Shown piece after piece: positions 9,035 to 18,793 of a DNA stretch of 64,000 bases. Source of the stretch: an uncultured Clostridia bacterium (GTDB lineage Bacteria; Bacillota; Clostridia; TANB77; CAG-508); contig CALXBW010000003.1 of assembly GCA_944386645.1 (NCBI GenBank), forward strand, positions 31,995-95,994. Direction: 5' to 3'. The position numbers and the translations under genes were made by a program. Position 1 is the stretch's first letter, and each line of letters starts with the position of its first letter. The notes beneath the pieces were generated by a model. The model worked only from the letters and a program-made list of their open reading frames with translations. It was not told the origin of the DNA and ran no database searches.

Positions 9035-9869
9035 TTATCTTTTTTCACTTCCATCTGTTATTGTATTTGATAAGTCAACTTTTATTCTTATTCTAAATAA
9101 ATAAGATATTGCTTTTCCTACTTTTGATTGTTTAATTCTTTCCCATAAAGATGGTTTTACATTTATTCTAGTATCATTAATATAATCTGTATCTACTGTT
9201 ACATCTGTTTCTTCTTTTTCCTCTTCTTGCATTTCTATTGGTTCTGGTATTGATTTCAAAGATTCAGCTACTTCAATTCCTATATAACTTAATGCTTTTG
9301 ACCTATCTTCTATTCTTTCCATATCTATTTCTATATGCAAGTTAGTTTCCAAATTAGAAATTCTTGCATTTATTAATTTTATTGCATCTTTGTAATTATC
9401 TGAGCTGTCACTTCTACATCTTCCTATTAATGACAAAGTATCTATTATATCCTCAGGATAATCATCAGATATTTCTTTTATTTTATCTTTCCAATCTTTT
9501 TCTTTATTCTCAACTACACTTAATGCATTTTTTAATTGTGCTGCTAATGCGATATTTTTCTCTCTTTGTCTTATTAATTCTTCTATTTGTTTTGTATTTT
9601 CTTCGAATTGATTTGTCGCATATTCTACTAATCCATATGCAGCTTTATATACACTAACTGGAAAGTTCTTCTTTTTAGGATACTCTACTAAATACATTTT
9701 TATTGATTCTACCAAATCTTTAAAATATGTATCCTCTTCTAATTGAACTATCTGTTTTTTACTATTTGGATTTATTATTTTTTGTACTTTGTCAATATTT
9801 GATAATATTTTTTCTTCTGTGATTACCATCTTCACGTTTACTATGCCGTGGCTTTGTAAAAAATAGCAT
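9035..9869 (-). CDS. Unknown protein, needs +1 shift at CGG codon 8
   Basis: The best start is the ATG at 9869, which has a strong AAGGAGGGG ribosome site seven bases upstream. From it the frame reads MLFFTKP, then CGG (9848-9846); zero frame stops after 25 codons. Skipping the C gives GGC and continues GIVNVKMVITEEK through a 266-aa open frame that otherwise would have to start at a GTG with no ribosome site. The joined product is 277 aa. It is mostly helical and charged, with a likely coiled coil (about 60-125), an acidic stretch EEEKEETD and a basic tail SYLFRIRIKV. No family was recognised and no membrane segment or signal peptide is clear. Confidence 0.7.
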
Positions 9870-10010
9870 GTAAACCGTCCCCTCCTTTATCCTGCGTAAG
9901 GTATTTTTCATTAATACTATTATACAATTAATTTTTTAAAACTACAAGAGAATTTAAATTATTTTGTATATCAATTTCGTTACAATTTTATTACATAATT
10001 ATTACCTAAG

Positions 10011-11753
10011 TCAAGCTTTTTCGACATCTTTTTTTTCATTTTTTTCTATTTTTTTCATTTCTTCAAATCTCTTTATTTTTTGAGTTGTAGTTTTTATTAA
10101 CTCTTCTTCTGTAATAGTTAAATTTCTTATATATTTATATGGTGGCATTGTTTTATTTATTTCTTTTACTTTTTTCCATAATTCTTCCCTTATTTTCTCT
10201 TTATCTTCTACATTATATACTTCCTTCATAATATCTTTATCATAAACTATTTTTACTGAAATAGCAGGATCATTATCTTTATCATTTAATCCATAAACAA
10301 AAGATTCTTTTACTCCTTCTATTCTATTTACTAAATTTTCTAACTCTTCTGGGTAAATATTTTTTCCATTTTTTAAAACAATTACATTTTTCTTTCTTCC
10401 TGTAATATATAGAAAATCATCTTTATCCATATAACCTAGGTCACCTGTATAAAACCATCCATCTTTTATTGCTTCTTTAGTTGCTTCCTCATTATTATAA
10501 TAACCTAGCATTACCGATGGTCCTTTAACAATAACTTCTCCTATTCCTTCTTTATTTTTATCTACTATTTTTACTTTTATACTTGGAAGTACTTTTCCTA
10601 CACTACCAAGTCTTGTAAAAACATCATTTTCAGCTGCAACAACTGGAGATGTTTCTGTTAAACCGTATCCTTGTAAAACCTTTAACCCTAAATCATTAAA
10701 ACCTTTTTCTACTTCTTTATCTAATTCTGCTGCTCCACTAACAAATAATCTAAGTTTGCCACCTAAACTTTCATGAATTTCACTAAATATCTCTCTTCTT
10801 TTATCTATACCAAATTTCAATAATAAATTACTTATTTTTATACCCTTTTGTACTTTATCTAATTTTCCTTTTTTCTCAATATTCTTTATTATTTTTTTGT
10901 ACATATTTTCAAATAATATTGGAACAGATATCATAGCTGTTACTTGATATTCTTTAATATTTTCCGCAATATGCCTTATTCCATCACAAAATACAATTTT
11001 AGCACCTATATATATAGGATATAAAAATCCAACTGTACATTCAAATGTATGATGTAAAGGTAAAAATGATAGCATTGTATCTTTCTCATTTAATTCTATT
11101 ACAGAACATATATCCATAAGATTAGAACATATATTTTTATGTGATAACATAACAGCTTTAGATTTAGAAGTTGTTCCTGATGTAAATAACATTATATTCA
11201 TTATTTCTGGATTTATTTCTGCATCTAAAAATTTTCTATTACCATCTTCTAATAATTTACTTCCTTTTCTTATTAATTCGTGTTGTGATAATACTCCATC
11301 TTTTTTCTCTTCTAAATCCATAGATATATAATATCTTAAATCTGTTGTATTTCTCTTTTTTATATCCATCATTATTTCATCATATTTATGTGAATAAAAT
11401 ATTGCATCTACTCCTGAACGTATTATTAAACTTTCTATTTCATTTGCAGGTAAAGATTTATCTAAAGGAACAACTATTCCTGTTCCATTAACTATAGCAA
11501 GATACGCAACTCCCCATTCATATCTATTTTCAGATATTACTGCTATTTTCTTGTTCTTTAATCCCATTTCTATTAATACTGTACCTAAAGCATTAACAGT
11601 ATCACCTAATTCTTTATACGAAATTTCTTTATACTCCCCTAATTTATCTGTTTTTAATTTATAAGCAATATTATCTGAAAATTTTTCTACTGATTTATTA
11701 AGCATATCTTTTAAATCTTTTATTTTCACAAATTCATGATATTTCTTTTTCAT
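10011..11753 (-). CDS. AMP-forming acyl-CoA synthetase (FadD-like)
   Basis: This 580-aa adenylate-forming enzyme activates a carboxylic acid, probably a fatty acid, to its CoA thioester. The family core motifs are in order: LFTSGTTSKSKAVMLSH (phosphate loop, about 189-205), LPLHHTFE, GYGLTETSP near 368, YTGDLGYMD near 435 and the hinge GRKKNVIVLKNGKNIYPEE near 455. The C-terminal lysine-bearing subdomain is present, ending in a highly charged tail. Length fits long-chain acyl-CoA synthetases. It is transcribed alone; nothing nearby identifies the substrate, so this call rests on motifs only. Confidence 0.9.
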   Translation of the reverse strand: MKKKYHEFVKIKDLKDMLNKSVEKFSDNIAYKLKTDKLGEYKEISYKELGDTVNALGTVLIEMGLKNKKIAVISENRYEWGVAYLAIVNGTGIVVPLDKSLPANEIESLIIRSGVDAIFYSHKYDEIMMDIKKRNTTDLRYYISMDLEEKKDGVLSQHELIRKGSKLLEDGNRKFLDAEINPEIMNIMLFTSGTTSKSKAVMLSHKNICSNLMDICSVIELNEKDTMLSFLPLHHTFECTVGFLYPIYIGAKIVFCDGIRHIAENIKEYQVTAMISVPILFENMYKKIIKNIEKKGKLDKVQKGIKISNLLLKFGIDKRREIFSEIHESLGGKLRLFVSGAAELDKEVEKGFNDLGLKVLQGYGLTETSPVVAAENDVFTRLGSVGKVLPSIKVKIVDKNKEGIGEVIVKGPSVMLGYYNNEEATKEAIKDGWFYTGDLGYMDKDDFLYITGRKKNVIVLKNGKNIYPEELENLVNRIEGVKESFVYGLNDKDNDPAISVKIVYDKDIMKEVYNVEDKEKIREELWKKVKEINKTMPPYKYIRNLTITEEELIKTTTQKIKRFEEMKKIEKNEKKDVEKA

Positions 11754-11865
11754 ATTAATTACCCTTTCATTTATTTTTGTACTTTTTCATATACATTATA
11801 TATATATTTAACGAAATTTTCAACTATACTGATTTATTTCATAACTATTTAGAGCAATTAAATCC

Positions 11866-12023
11866 TTGATATAAAAACTAATGTACTTTTTATGAAGTAA
11901 CAATTCGTGGGGACCAGCAAGCCTACAGTCTGTTATATATTATTTCATATTTTTTATATATTATATTACAGACTGTGTGATGCTGGGAGTTACAAATAAA
12001 AAATACATTAGTTTTTATATCAA
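11866..12023. repeat. Type A palindromic repeat, full copy (A2)
   Basis: Perfect 20-bp outer arms (11866-11885, 12004-12023) enclose the type A core: GTAAC pairs with GTTAC, CCAGCA with TGCTGG and ACAGTCTGT with ACAGACTGT, separated by unpaired segments (AATTCGTGGGGA opposite GA; AGCCT opposite GTGA). An AT-rich loop of about 35 nt closes it. It lies between fadD-like and the deacetylase gene, both leftward. Confidence 0.8.
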
Positions 12024-12048
12024 AGAAAGTTATTATCGAATAGTTATA

Positions 12049-13011
12049 TTATTTCATTATGTCATAGAAATTTTCAAATACATATCCCTGATCTCTAAAA
12101 TAATTTATTACATCTTGAAGAGCATCAGCTGTTGTCTGTTTATCTCCAGCATCATGCATTAATAACACTACACTTTGTTTATTTCCTACTGTTTCAGATA
12201 AATTTTGTATTAATTGTTCCTTTGTAAATTTTCCTTCCGCATCTTTTGTTAATGCACTCCAATCTACATGCATTATTCCATTTTGTTCTAATAATGCAAT
12301 AGCTTCTTTTTTTACAGTAGCATATTTACCTCCTGAAGCACCTCCTGGGAATCTAAATAAATGTGAATTATAACTTTGATTTCCTATTGCATTTCTAATA
12401 GAATATTCTGTTTTATTAAACTCATCCAAAACATTATATGGATTTGCATATATTGAACTATATTGATGACTATATCCATGGTTTGCTATATAATGCCCCT
12501 CATCATATTCTCTTTTTAAAATATTTGGATATAAATCAACTCTATTTCCTAAAACGAAAAATGTTGCTTTTACATTGTTTTGTTTCAATATATCTAATAT
12601 TTGAGGTGTTACATTCTTAGATGGACCATCATCAAAAGTTAAAAAAACTCTTTTATAATCAGATGAATATATATGCTTCATTTTTTCCTTTGCAGCATTT
12701 GTCAATCTAGGTTGTATACTAGTCATTAATACATTATTAGCTATTTTAGCTATTTTCTTATCATCTATTATATATATTACATTATCATTTGGTTTAACCT
12801 CTTCTTGATTAACATTTTCTGTATTTATATTTTGTGTATTCAAATTATTATTTACTACATTTTCCATAGCAATTTGTGTATTATTTCTTTTCACACTTTG
12901 AATACATAAAAATATTGATATGCCTATTATTATTAATATTATTACAGTAAATATTATATGTTTATAATTTAATTTTTTTCTTTTTATATCTGGTAACATT
13001 AAGTCTATCAT
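12049..13011 (-). CDS. Membrane-anchored polysaccharide deacetylase (NodB domain)
   Basis: This 320-aa protein has a short cytoplasmic N terminus, one membrane segment (about 18-38) and an extracellular NodB domain from about 120. Motif 1 TFDDGPS holds D127 (base) and metal ligand D128; motif 2 ANHGYSHQ holds H178 and H182; RFPGGASG and LLMHDAG supply later motifs. Such enzymes remove N-acetyl groups from peptidoglycan or other wall glycans, giving lysozyme resistance, or act in spore cortex formation. The stretch between anchor and domain is Asn-rich. It stands alone between fadD-like and the Ca-ATPase; substrate is not determined. Confidence 0.9.
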   Translation of the reverse strand: MIDLMLPDIKRKKLNYKHIIFTVIILIIIGISIFLCIQSVKRNNTQIAMENVVNNNLNTQNINTENVNQEEVKPNDNVIYIIDDKKIAKIANNVLMTSIQPRLTNAAKEKMKHIYSSDYKRVFLTFDDGPSKNVTPQILDILKQNNVKATFFVLGNRVDLYPNILKREYDEGHYIANHGYSHQYSSIYANPYNVLDEFNKTEYSIRNAIGNQSYNSHLFRFPGGASGGKYATVKKEAIALLEQNGIMHVDWSALTKDAEGKFTKEQLIQNLSETVGNKQSVVLLMHDAGDKQTTADALQDVINYFRDQGYVFENFYDIMK

Positions 13012-13122
13012 AATATCTCCACTTTCATTTTTTATTACATATATATAATATATTTATTTCTCTTTTTTTTCAACATATTCTTACAAAATTATATAAAATA
13101 TATTAAAACAAAATTCACTTAC

Positions 13123-13172
13123 AAAAAAATTAGGATATAACAAAATCTTTAATTTCGTTATATCCTATTTTT
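13123..13172 (-). terminator. Rho-independent terminator of the first Ca-ATPase
   Basis: TAGGATATAACGAAATT and its near complement form a long stem on the minus-strand transcript just after the stop codon, ending in seven T residues. Confidence 0.85.
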
Positions 13173-13181
13173 TATTTATTT

Positions 13182-15894
13182 TTACTCATCTTTACTTGTA
13201 TTAATTTTTAATAATTTGAATATCTCAACTATTAAAATTGGTGAAAAGACTAATAATATAACTTCTAATACATTTTCTATTGGTAATTCTACTATACTAA
13301 ATATATTTCTTAAAGCTGGTACAAATAATATTATAAACATCATAATAGCAGATGCTATCGTTGCTAATATTAATTTTTTATTATCAAATATTCCGGTTTT
13401 GAATATAGATAATTTATTATCTCTTATATTAAATACATGAACAAGCTGTGAAAATGCAAGCACTGTAAAAGCCATTGTTTGAGCAATTTCAAGTCTCATA
13501 TGCTCTGTTTGATTTGGTGTAGCTAGACCAATACAATATGCTATAAGAGTTATAGTTCCTATCATAATACCCTGATATATAACTCTCCATATCATACCTT
13601 TTGTAAATATACTGCTTCCAGCCTTTTTAGGTTTTTTATTCATTATATTTTTTTCTGGTGGATCTACTGCTAGTGCTAATGCTTGAAGAGAATCTGTAAC
13701 AAGATTAATCCACAAAATGTGTATTGGTAATAATGGAGCTAAATTTGATATATCTGTTATTCCGAAAGTACTTGCTAAAATTGGAGTAATCAATATTGCT
13801 ACAAATAATGTTATTATCTCTCCAACATTACTAGATAATAAATATTGAATTGCTTTTAATATATTGTTATATATTCTTCTTCCTTCTTCAACTGCTGACA
13901 CTACTGTAGCAAAATTATCATCTGTTAATATAACATCTGCCGCTTCTTTTGCCACATCAGTTCCTACTACTCCCATAGCACAACCAATATCTGCAGTTTT
14001 TAGAGCTGGAGCATCATTTACTCCATCACCTGTCATTGCAACCACATTACCCTTTTTCTGCCATGCCTTAACAATTCTTACTTTATGTTCTGGAGAAACT
14101 CTTGCATACACAGAATAATTTTCTATATTTTTTTCTAATTCGCTTTGTGGCATTTGTTCTAATTCTGCACCTGTAATAGCTTCCGTATCATTTTCTAAAA
14201 TTCCTAATTGTTTTGCTATTGCAGTAGCTGTTAATTTATGATCACCTGTTATCATTATAGGTTTTATACCTGCTGTTTTACATTTCTTAACTGCTTCTTT
14301 TGCTTCTTCTCTTGGTGGGTCAATCATCCCTACCATTCCTATAAATATTAAATCTTTTTCTAATTCTTTTATTTCTTCTTCATTTGGAATTGTATTTAAT
14401 TCTTTATATGCAAAACCTAGTACTCTTAATGCATTATTTGCCATTAACATATTATTTTCAGAAACTTTTTTTCTGTATTCCTGTAAATCATTTTTTATAT
14501 TACCATCTAGAGTATAACTTATGCATCTTTTCATTAACTCATCTACAGCGCCTTTGGTGAAAACTATATATTTTCCGTTATATTCATTTACAGTTGTCAT
14601 TAATTTTCTTTCAGAATCAAAAGGTATTTCTCCAACTCTTTTATGTGTATCCATTATATTTTTTGCATCTTTATCTATTTTATAAGCTAAATCTACAAGT
14701 GCTGTTTCTGTTGGATCTCCTGTTAACTTTTTATCTTCACCTATTTTTGTATCATTACATAATACTCCTGAATCTATTAATAATTCAAACTCCTTACTTT
14801 TATCATTTATCTCTGATACTTTAGTTAAATTATTATTATAAAATACCATTTCTACAGTCATCTTATTTTGTGTTAATGTTCCTGTTTTATCTGAACAGAT
14901 TACACTACTACTTCCTAAAGTCTCAACAGAAGGTAAATTCTTTATTATGGCATTCTTCTTTACCATTCTCTGAACACCTATTGCCAAAACAATAGTTGAT
15001 ACTGCTGGTAATCCTTCCGGTATAGCGGCAACTGCTAAACTAACTGCTGTCATAAACATATGGATTGGTTCTTTTCCATAAAGTAATCCTATTACGAAAA
15101 TTATTACACAAATTATTAATGCAGCAATTCCTAATATTTTTCCAAGCTTATTTAATTTTAATTGTAGAGGTGTTTGTGTATTTTCTGTTTCATTAATTAT
15201 TCCAGCAATCTTACCAACTTCAGTATTCATTCCAGTTTCTACAACAATTCCTTTTCCTCTACCATAAGTAATTAAACTTGATGAAAAAAGCATATTAGTT
15301 CTATCACCTATACCAATATTTTTATCTTCTATAACATCTGAACTTTTTTCTACTGGTACAGATTCTCCTGTTAATGCAGATTCTTGTGACTTTAAATTTA
15401 CAGATTCTATTATTCTTAAATCTGCTGGAACATAATCTCCTGTATCTAAAACAACAATATCTCCTGGTACTAATTGTCTAGATTCAACTATTTCTATTTT
15501 TCTATTTCTTATAACCTTTGCTACATGATTACTTAGTTTTTTCAATGCTTCTAATGACTTTTCTGCTTTATTTTCTTGAATAACACCAATTATTGCATTT
15601 AGAATAACAACAATTAATATTATTATTGTATCTGTTAATCCTTCTCCCTCAGCTACTCCAACAATTCCGAGAAACAATTGCAGAGATTATTAAAACAATA
15701 ATCATAAAATCTTTAAATTGTTCAAAGAATTTTACAATTATGCTCTTTTTCTTTTTTGATTTTAACTCATTGTATCCATATTTATTTCTAGCATTATTAA
15801 CTTCATTTTCGCCTAATCCGTTTTCTATATTTGTATTTAATTCACTTTCTACTTCTTCTATAGATTTATTAAACCAATTATTTTCCAAATACAA
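13182..15894 (-). CDS. P-type Ca2+-transporting ATPase, needs +1 shift at CGG codon 76
   Basis: Two frames are needed. Zero frame from the ATG at 15894 gives the cation-ATPase N domain and the first half of membrane helix 1, ending AIVS, then CGG (15669-15667) and an early stop. Dropping the C gives GGA and joins the 828-codon remainder as AIVSGIVGVAEGEG, matching the second ATPase at 38745-41390. The joined protein is 903 aa: TGES at 175-178, AIPEGLP at 290-296, phosphorylated aspartate D335 in DKTGT, TGDGVNDAPA, and a C-terminal cation-ATPase domain with four helices. It should pump Ca2+ or a similar cation out. Everything downstream is intact, so decay is unlikely; see findings on CGG. Confidence 0.85.
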
Positions 15895-16064
15895 TTCTCC
15901 TTTCTTTATGATTATATTTTATTAACCATAAAATATTTTTCTTTATACTTATATCATAAAACTTAACTGATATTCAACCATAAAAATATTATATGTACAT
16001 TTTTATTATGTTCTTTTATTTAATATAAAACAATATTACATAAATTATACATAAAATATCTTTT

Positions 16065-16355
16065 TGTAAGAAAAAACTAATGTATTTTTTATTTGTAACT
16101 CCCAGCATCGCACAGTCTGTACAATTAATATTAACTAAATTAACTAAAATAGCAATAAAGTGATATATATAAATTTAGAAGTCAAAGGCATTTAGGAAGA
16201 CCACAGCTATCATTTTGACAATAAATTTATATATATCACTTTATTGCGGATTATTTTATAAATATATTCTTATATAATTACCCTATAACAGACTGTAAGC
16301 TTGCTGGTCCCCACGATTGTTACTGCATAAAAAGTACATTAGTTTTTTCTTACAA
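16065..16355. repeat. Type A repeat with nested type B hairpin (A3)
   Basis: Outer arms (16065-16085 and 16335-16355) pair almost perfectly. The core is in the opposite orientation to A2: GTAACTCCCAGCATCGCAC and CAGTCTGT on the left, ACAGACTGT then GCTTGCTGGTCCCCACGA and GTTAC on the right. The loop contains a complete type B element. It fills most of the 553-bp space between the Ca-ATPase and tmRNA genes; the rest (15895-16064) is AT-rich with no gene seen. Confidence 0.8.
16152..16249. repeat. Type B hairpin repeat, copy 2
   Basis: Arms of 26 bp pair perfectly around the same conserved middle as copy 1 (5219-5310). Both copies lie in the loop of a type A element. Confidence 0.8.
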
Positions 16356-16407
16356 GTAACTTATATATTAATAGTTACAATTATACATATTTCCCATAAT
16401 ATTTTCC

Positions 16408-16436
16408 TTGATATATTAATATAATTATTATATAAT
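16408..16436 (+). promoter_or_regulatory. Sigma-A-type promoter of ssrA
   Basis: TTGATA and TATAAT are separated by exactly 17 bp and end 11 bp before the mature tmRNA 5' end. Confidence 0.8.
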
Positions 16437-16447
16437 ATTTTTCATAC

Positions 16448-16812
16448 GGGGATGTATTTGGTTTTCGACAGTAATTTAGAAGTATAAATAGCGAGTGGTG
16501 GATGTTCGCTTCGGCCACCTTAACAAAAGCGAATTTAAATATAAACGCTAAGAATAATAATAATTATCAATTAGCTTACGCTGCCTAATTGCAGTGTCAT
16601 CTTTATATAAAGTCCCACGGTTATATAAAGGTGTCCAAATAGTGGGTAACGATATTATTTCTCGCTCTAGAATAATGGGTATTTTTGAGCTAGTATAAAA
16701 TTGGTTTTGTTTATTAATCCACTTTTATATGAATTTAAATAATAAACTGCACTCGGAGAAGTTTATATGGAAAAATTATTGGACAGGGGTTCGACTCCCC
16801 TCATCTCCACCA
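16448..16812 (+). ncRNA. ssrA: Transfer-messenger RNA (tmRNA)
   Basis: The RNA starts GGGGATG and ends CATCTCCACCA, which pair as a tRNA-like acceptor stem with encoded CCA; GGTTCGACTCC is the T-arm. It rescues stalled ribosomes and tags their products for proteolysis. The tag frame appears to start at GCT (16547-16549) and reads AKNNNNYQLAYAA before TAA (16586-16588); the resume codon is inferred from its position after AAAC. The last four residues are AYAA rather than the common ALAA. A 17-bp spaced promoter lies upstream and a terminator at 16861-16897. Confidence 0.95.
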
Positions 16813-16860
16813 ATTATGCGACTTTTAGTCGCAATAAACAATTAATATCAAATAGTAATG

Positions 16861-16897
16861 AAAAAAGTAGGAAAAATTTTTAAATCCTACTTTTTAA
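16861..16897 (+). terminator. Rho-independent terminator after tmRNA
   Basis: AAAAAGTAGGA and TCCTACTTTTT pair around an AT loop with a T run. A small GCGAC/GTCGC stem at 16818-16833 precedes it. Confidence 0.8.
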
Positions 16898-16898
16898 T

Positions 16899-16927
16899 TT
16901 GCAATATTATGTAAATTGTAGTAAAAT
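16899..16927 (+). promoter_or_regulatory. Sigma-A-type promoter for the 145-aa gene
   Basis: TTGCAA and TAAAAT are spaced by 17 bp, about 75 bp ahead of the ATG at 17002. Confidence 0.65.
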
Positions 16928-17001
16928 ATATTTGATATGATTTTAATAAATCTTCCTCGCTATACTTGAGGATATTTTACAACAATTAAGGAGGATTAAC
17001 T

Positions 17002-17439
17002 ATGAAAATGGAAAAAAATAATAATTTGGATTTTGAGGAAATTGTTGATGTATTATCGCGGAATCTTAGTATAAGAGTTATAAAATATTATACGATTTGT
17101 AATCAGCAATTTGAATATTCTTTTAGCTATAATAATGCTCCAAAGGCTACTCAACAAAAATTCAAAAAAATTTTTGTTGAACATCTTCGGAGAAAACTTG
17201 AAGTATTAAATAAAAGAATTCCTTTAATTTATACAACAAATACTCTTCCTAGTAATAATCGTCTAAAAACATCAAATATAAATATGCTAGAAGTATTTGA
17301 TTGTTTACCTTCGCTTTCCAAATGGGAAGCATATATTTTTCCATTCGATACTACAATTACAATTGAGTTAATAAATAGATATGAGAATAATTCATATTTT
17401 AATTGTTATATATCAGATTGGATATTAAATAATTATTAA
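17002..17439 (+). CDS. Unknown 145-aa protein
   Basis: The ATG has a good AAGGAGG ribosome site eight bases upstream and a promoter further up, so this is a real gene. The product is soluble-looking, rich in Asn, Ile and Lys, with a basic helix near residues 48-66 and aromatic residues in the C-terminal half (KWEAYIFPFDTTITIEL). No family was recognised. It reads two CGG codons in frame (SRN near 20 and LRRK near 63); shifting at either would end the protein quickly, so here CGG must be decoded normally. It stands alone between tmRNA and tRNA-Trp. Confidence 0.75.
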   Translation: MKMEKNNNLDFEEIVDVLSRNLSIRVIKYYTICNQQFEYSFSYNNAPKATQQKFKKIFVEHLRRKLEVLNKRIPLIYTTNTLPSNNRLKTSNINMLEVFDCLPSLSKWEAYIFPFDTTITIELINRYENNSYFNCYISDWILNNY

Positions 17440-17504
17440 TAATAAATAATTTTCAAATTTACTTGAATTTAAAAATTATTTATGCTATTATAATTAATAG
17501 TTTT

Positions 17505-17578
17505 AGGGGTATAGTACATCGGTAGTATAACGGTCTCCAAAACCGCTGAGCTTGGTTCGATTCCAAGTACCCCTGCCA
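17505..17578 (+). tRNA. tRNA-Trp (anticodon CCA)
   Basis: A 74-nt cloverleaf with acceptor stem AGGGGTA/TACCCCT, discriminator G and encoded CCA. The anticodon loop CTCCAAA carries CCA at 17537-17539, and GGTTCGATTCC is the T-arm. The first anticodon-stem pair is an A-C mismatch. A terminator follows directly. Confidence 0.95.
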
Positions 17579-17579
17579 A

Positions 17580-17609
17580 AAAAGAAGCTTTTAAAAGCTT
17601 CTTTTTTTT
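17580..17609 (+). terminator. Rho-independent terminator after tRNA-Trp
   Basis: GAAGCTTTTAAAAGCTTC is a perfect self-complementary stem followed by eight T residues; the leading A run would also let it serve the HAD gene on the minus strand. Confidence 0.85.
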
Positions 17610-17628
17610 GTTAACTATTTACAATAAT

Positions 17629-18129
17629 CTATATCATTGCTGATGAAATATGAAAGACACTAATTTTATCCTTCAACATCATTTGTGCTTCTTTTAATAT
17701 CTTATGATCATCATCTAATAATATAGCATAATCATATTCTTTAATTTTTTCCTTTATTTTCTCTGCTTTTATAATATTTCTATTTGTTTTATCATACTCC
17801 CCTAATTCTTTATTAATAAAAATCCAATTTTCTTCTTTTATAAAATTCACATATTTTCTTAACCAATTTTTCTTTTCTTCTATTATTTTACTATTTCTAG
17901 CTAATGTTAATATGTATAAATCTATATTAGGTATTTCGTCTATATTTTTTAATATATTAATAATATATTCAACTGGTTCATATTCACTATACCCACTATT
18001 CATTTTCTGTGTAACTAATTCTTCTGGATATACCTCATACTCAGTAATTGTTCCATCCATATCTATAAACATAGCTATTCTTTTATTTTCCTTACATATA
18101 TTTTTTATTTTATTTATAAACTTTTCCAT
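17629..18129 (-). CDS. HAD-superfamily hydrolase-like protein
   Basis: This 166-aa protein carries the HAD motif I as MFIDMDGTITEYE near residues 19-31, a threonine-containing motif II (LYILTLARN, about 70-78) and a motif IV-like LLDDDH near 141-146, with a lysine-rich segment between. This is a compact, cap-poor phosphatase fold; the substrate is unknown. It lies beside a P-loop kinase of the same direction (80 bp upstream), suggesting a small nucleotide or phosphometabolite module, though a hairpin between them may split transcription. Motif I is strong; functional naming beyond the superfamily would be a guess. Confidence 0.75.
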   Translation of the reverse strand: MEKFINKIKNICKENKRIAMFIDMDGTITEYEVYPEELVTQKMNSGYSEYEPVEYIINILKNIDEIPNIDLYILTLARNSKIIEEKKNWLRKYVNFIKEENWIFINKELGEYDKTNRNIIKAEKIKEKIKEYDYAILLDDDHKILKEAQMMLKDKISVFHISSAMI

Positions 18130-18175
18130 AAAACCTCCATTTTATCAACATAAAATTTAACTAAATAAATTTTTA

Positions 18176-18205
18176 TTAGCACAAGAGCAAATGCCCTTGT
18201 GCTAA
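18176..18205 (-). terminator. Hairpin after the P-loop kinase gene
   Basis: TTAGCACAAG and CTTGTGCTAA form a stem with a small loop just after the stop of the gene at 18209. The trailing T run is interrupted, so termination may be partial. Confidence 0.6.
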
Positions 18206-18208
18206 TTT

Positions 18209-18793
18209 TTACAGTAAATATTTCAAAACCACACTATAAATTTTCTGATTCATTTCATATATATCCATATCATCAGTTTTTATACATTCTTTATCAAACT
18301 TTATATATTTGAAAAACTCTATAAAATCCTCATTATAAGTTTCTATATACTCTTTATTAACTAATCTACCTTCTCCACCTCTACGCTTAATAGCTACTTC
18401 TGGTTCTACCATAAGTGCAATAAATAAGTCAGGTTCTAATTTCTTTACAAATGTGTTCCTAAACTCATTATAGTTGTTTACCTTACATTTTTTCTCCTTT
18501 AAAAACTTCCAGCCATAAAACATACTATCTATAAGTCCTCTATCTATAAGAACAATATCTGCTTGTGAATGAATTGCCTTTAAAATTCCAGCTTGTGTTA
18601 CAAAATGCATCCACATATTAGCATCAAAAGTTCCCTTTTCAATTTCACTAGGTAAAGATTCCGCAGATTCTCTTAATACCATTACATTATAGTTTTTACT
18701 CCGTAACATATTAGCTACAGTTCCGATAGTTGTAGTTTTGCCTGCCTCTGGTGTGCCTGAAAATTCTACCATAAAAGGTTTTGATTTTGACAT
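18209..18793 (-). CDS. P-loop nucleotide kinase-like protein
   Basis: This 194-aa protein has a Walker A loop GTPEAGKTTT near residues 13-22, a Walker B-like DIVLIDRGLIDS near 78 and a lid-like KRRGGEGR near 150, the plan of thymidylate/deoxynucleoside kinases and AAA_28 proteins. It probably phosphorylates a small molecule; the acceptor is not identifiable. The start at 18793 is chosen because GGAGGG lies seven bases before this ATG; an upstream TTG would put the ribosome site inside the gene. One CGG (LRSKN, near residue 32) must be read in frame. The HAD gene follows. Confidence 0.75.
   Translation of the reverse strand: MSKSKPFMVEFSGTPEAGKTTTIGTVANMLRSKNYNVMVLRESAESLPSEIEKGTFDANMWMHFVTQAGILKAIHSQADIVLIDRGLIDSMFYGWKFLKEKKCKVNNYNEFRNTFVKKLEPDLFIALMVEPEVAIKRRGGEGRLVNKEYIETYNEDFIEFFKYIKFDKECIKTDDMDIYEMNQKIYSVVLKYLL

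Noticed and set aside
13182..15894. Treating the Ca-ATPase and fabD as ordinary pseudogenes
   Set aside because: Each has a single +1 lesion and no other damage, and five genes share the same CGG position, which random decay does not produce.
1976..16355. CRISPR array
   Set aside because: The repeats are dispersed, structured and in both orientations, with no regular spacers and no cas genes.
16065..16355. Group II intron or IStron
   Set aside because: Length under 300 bp, no catalytic domain V-like stem recognised and no reverse transcriptase or TnpB nearby.
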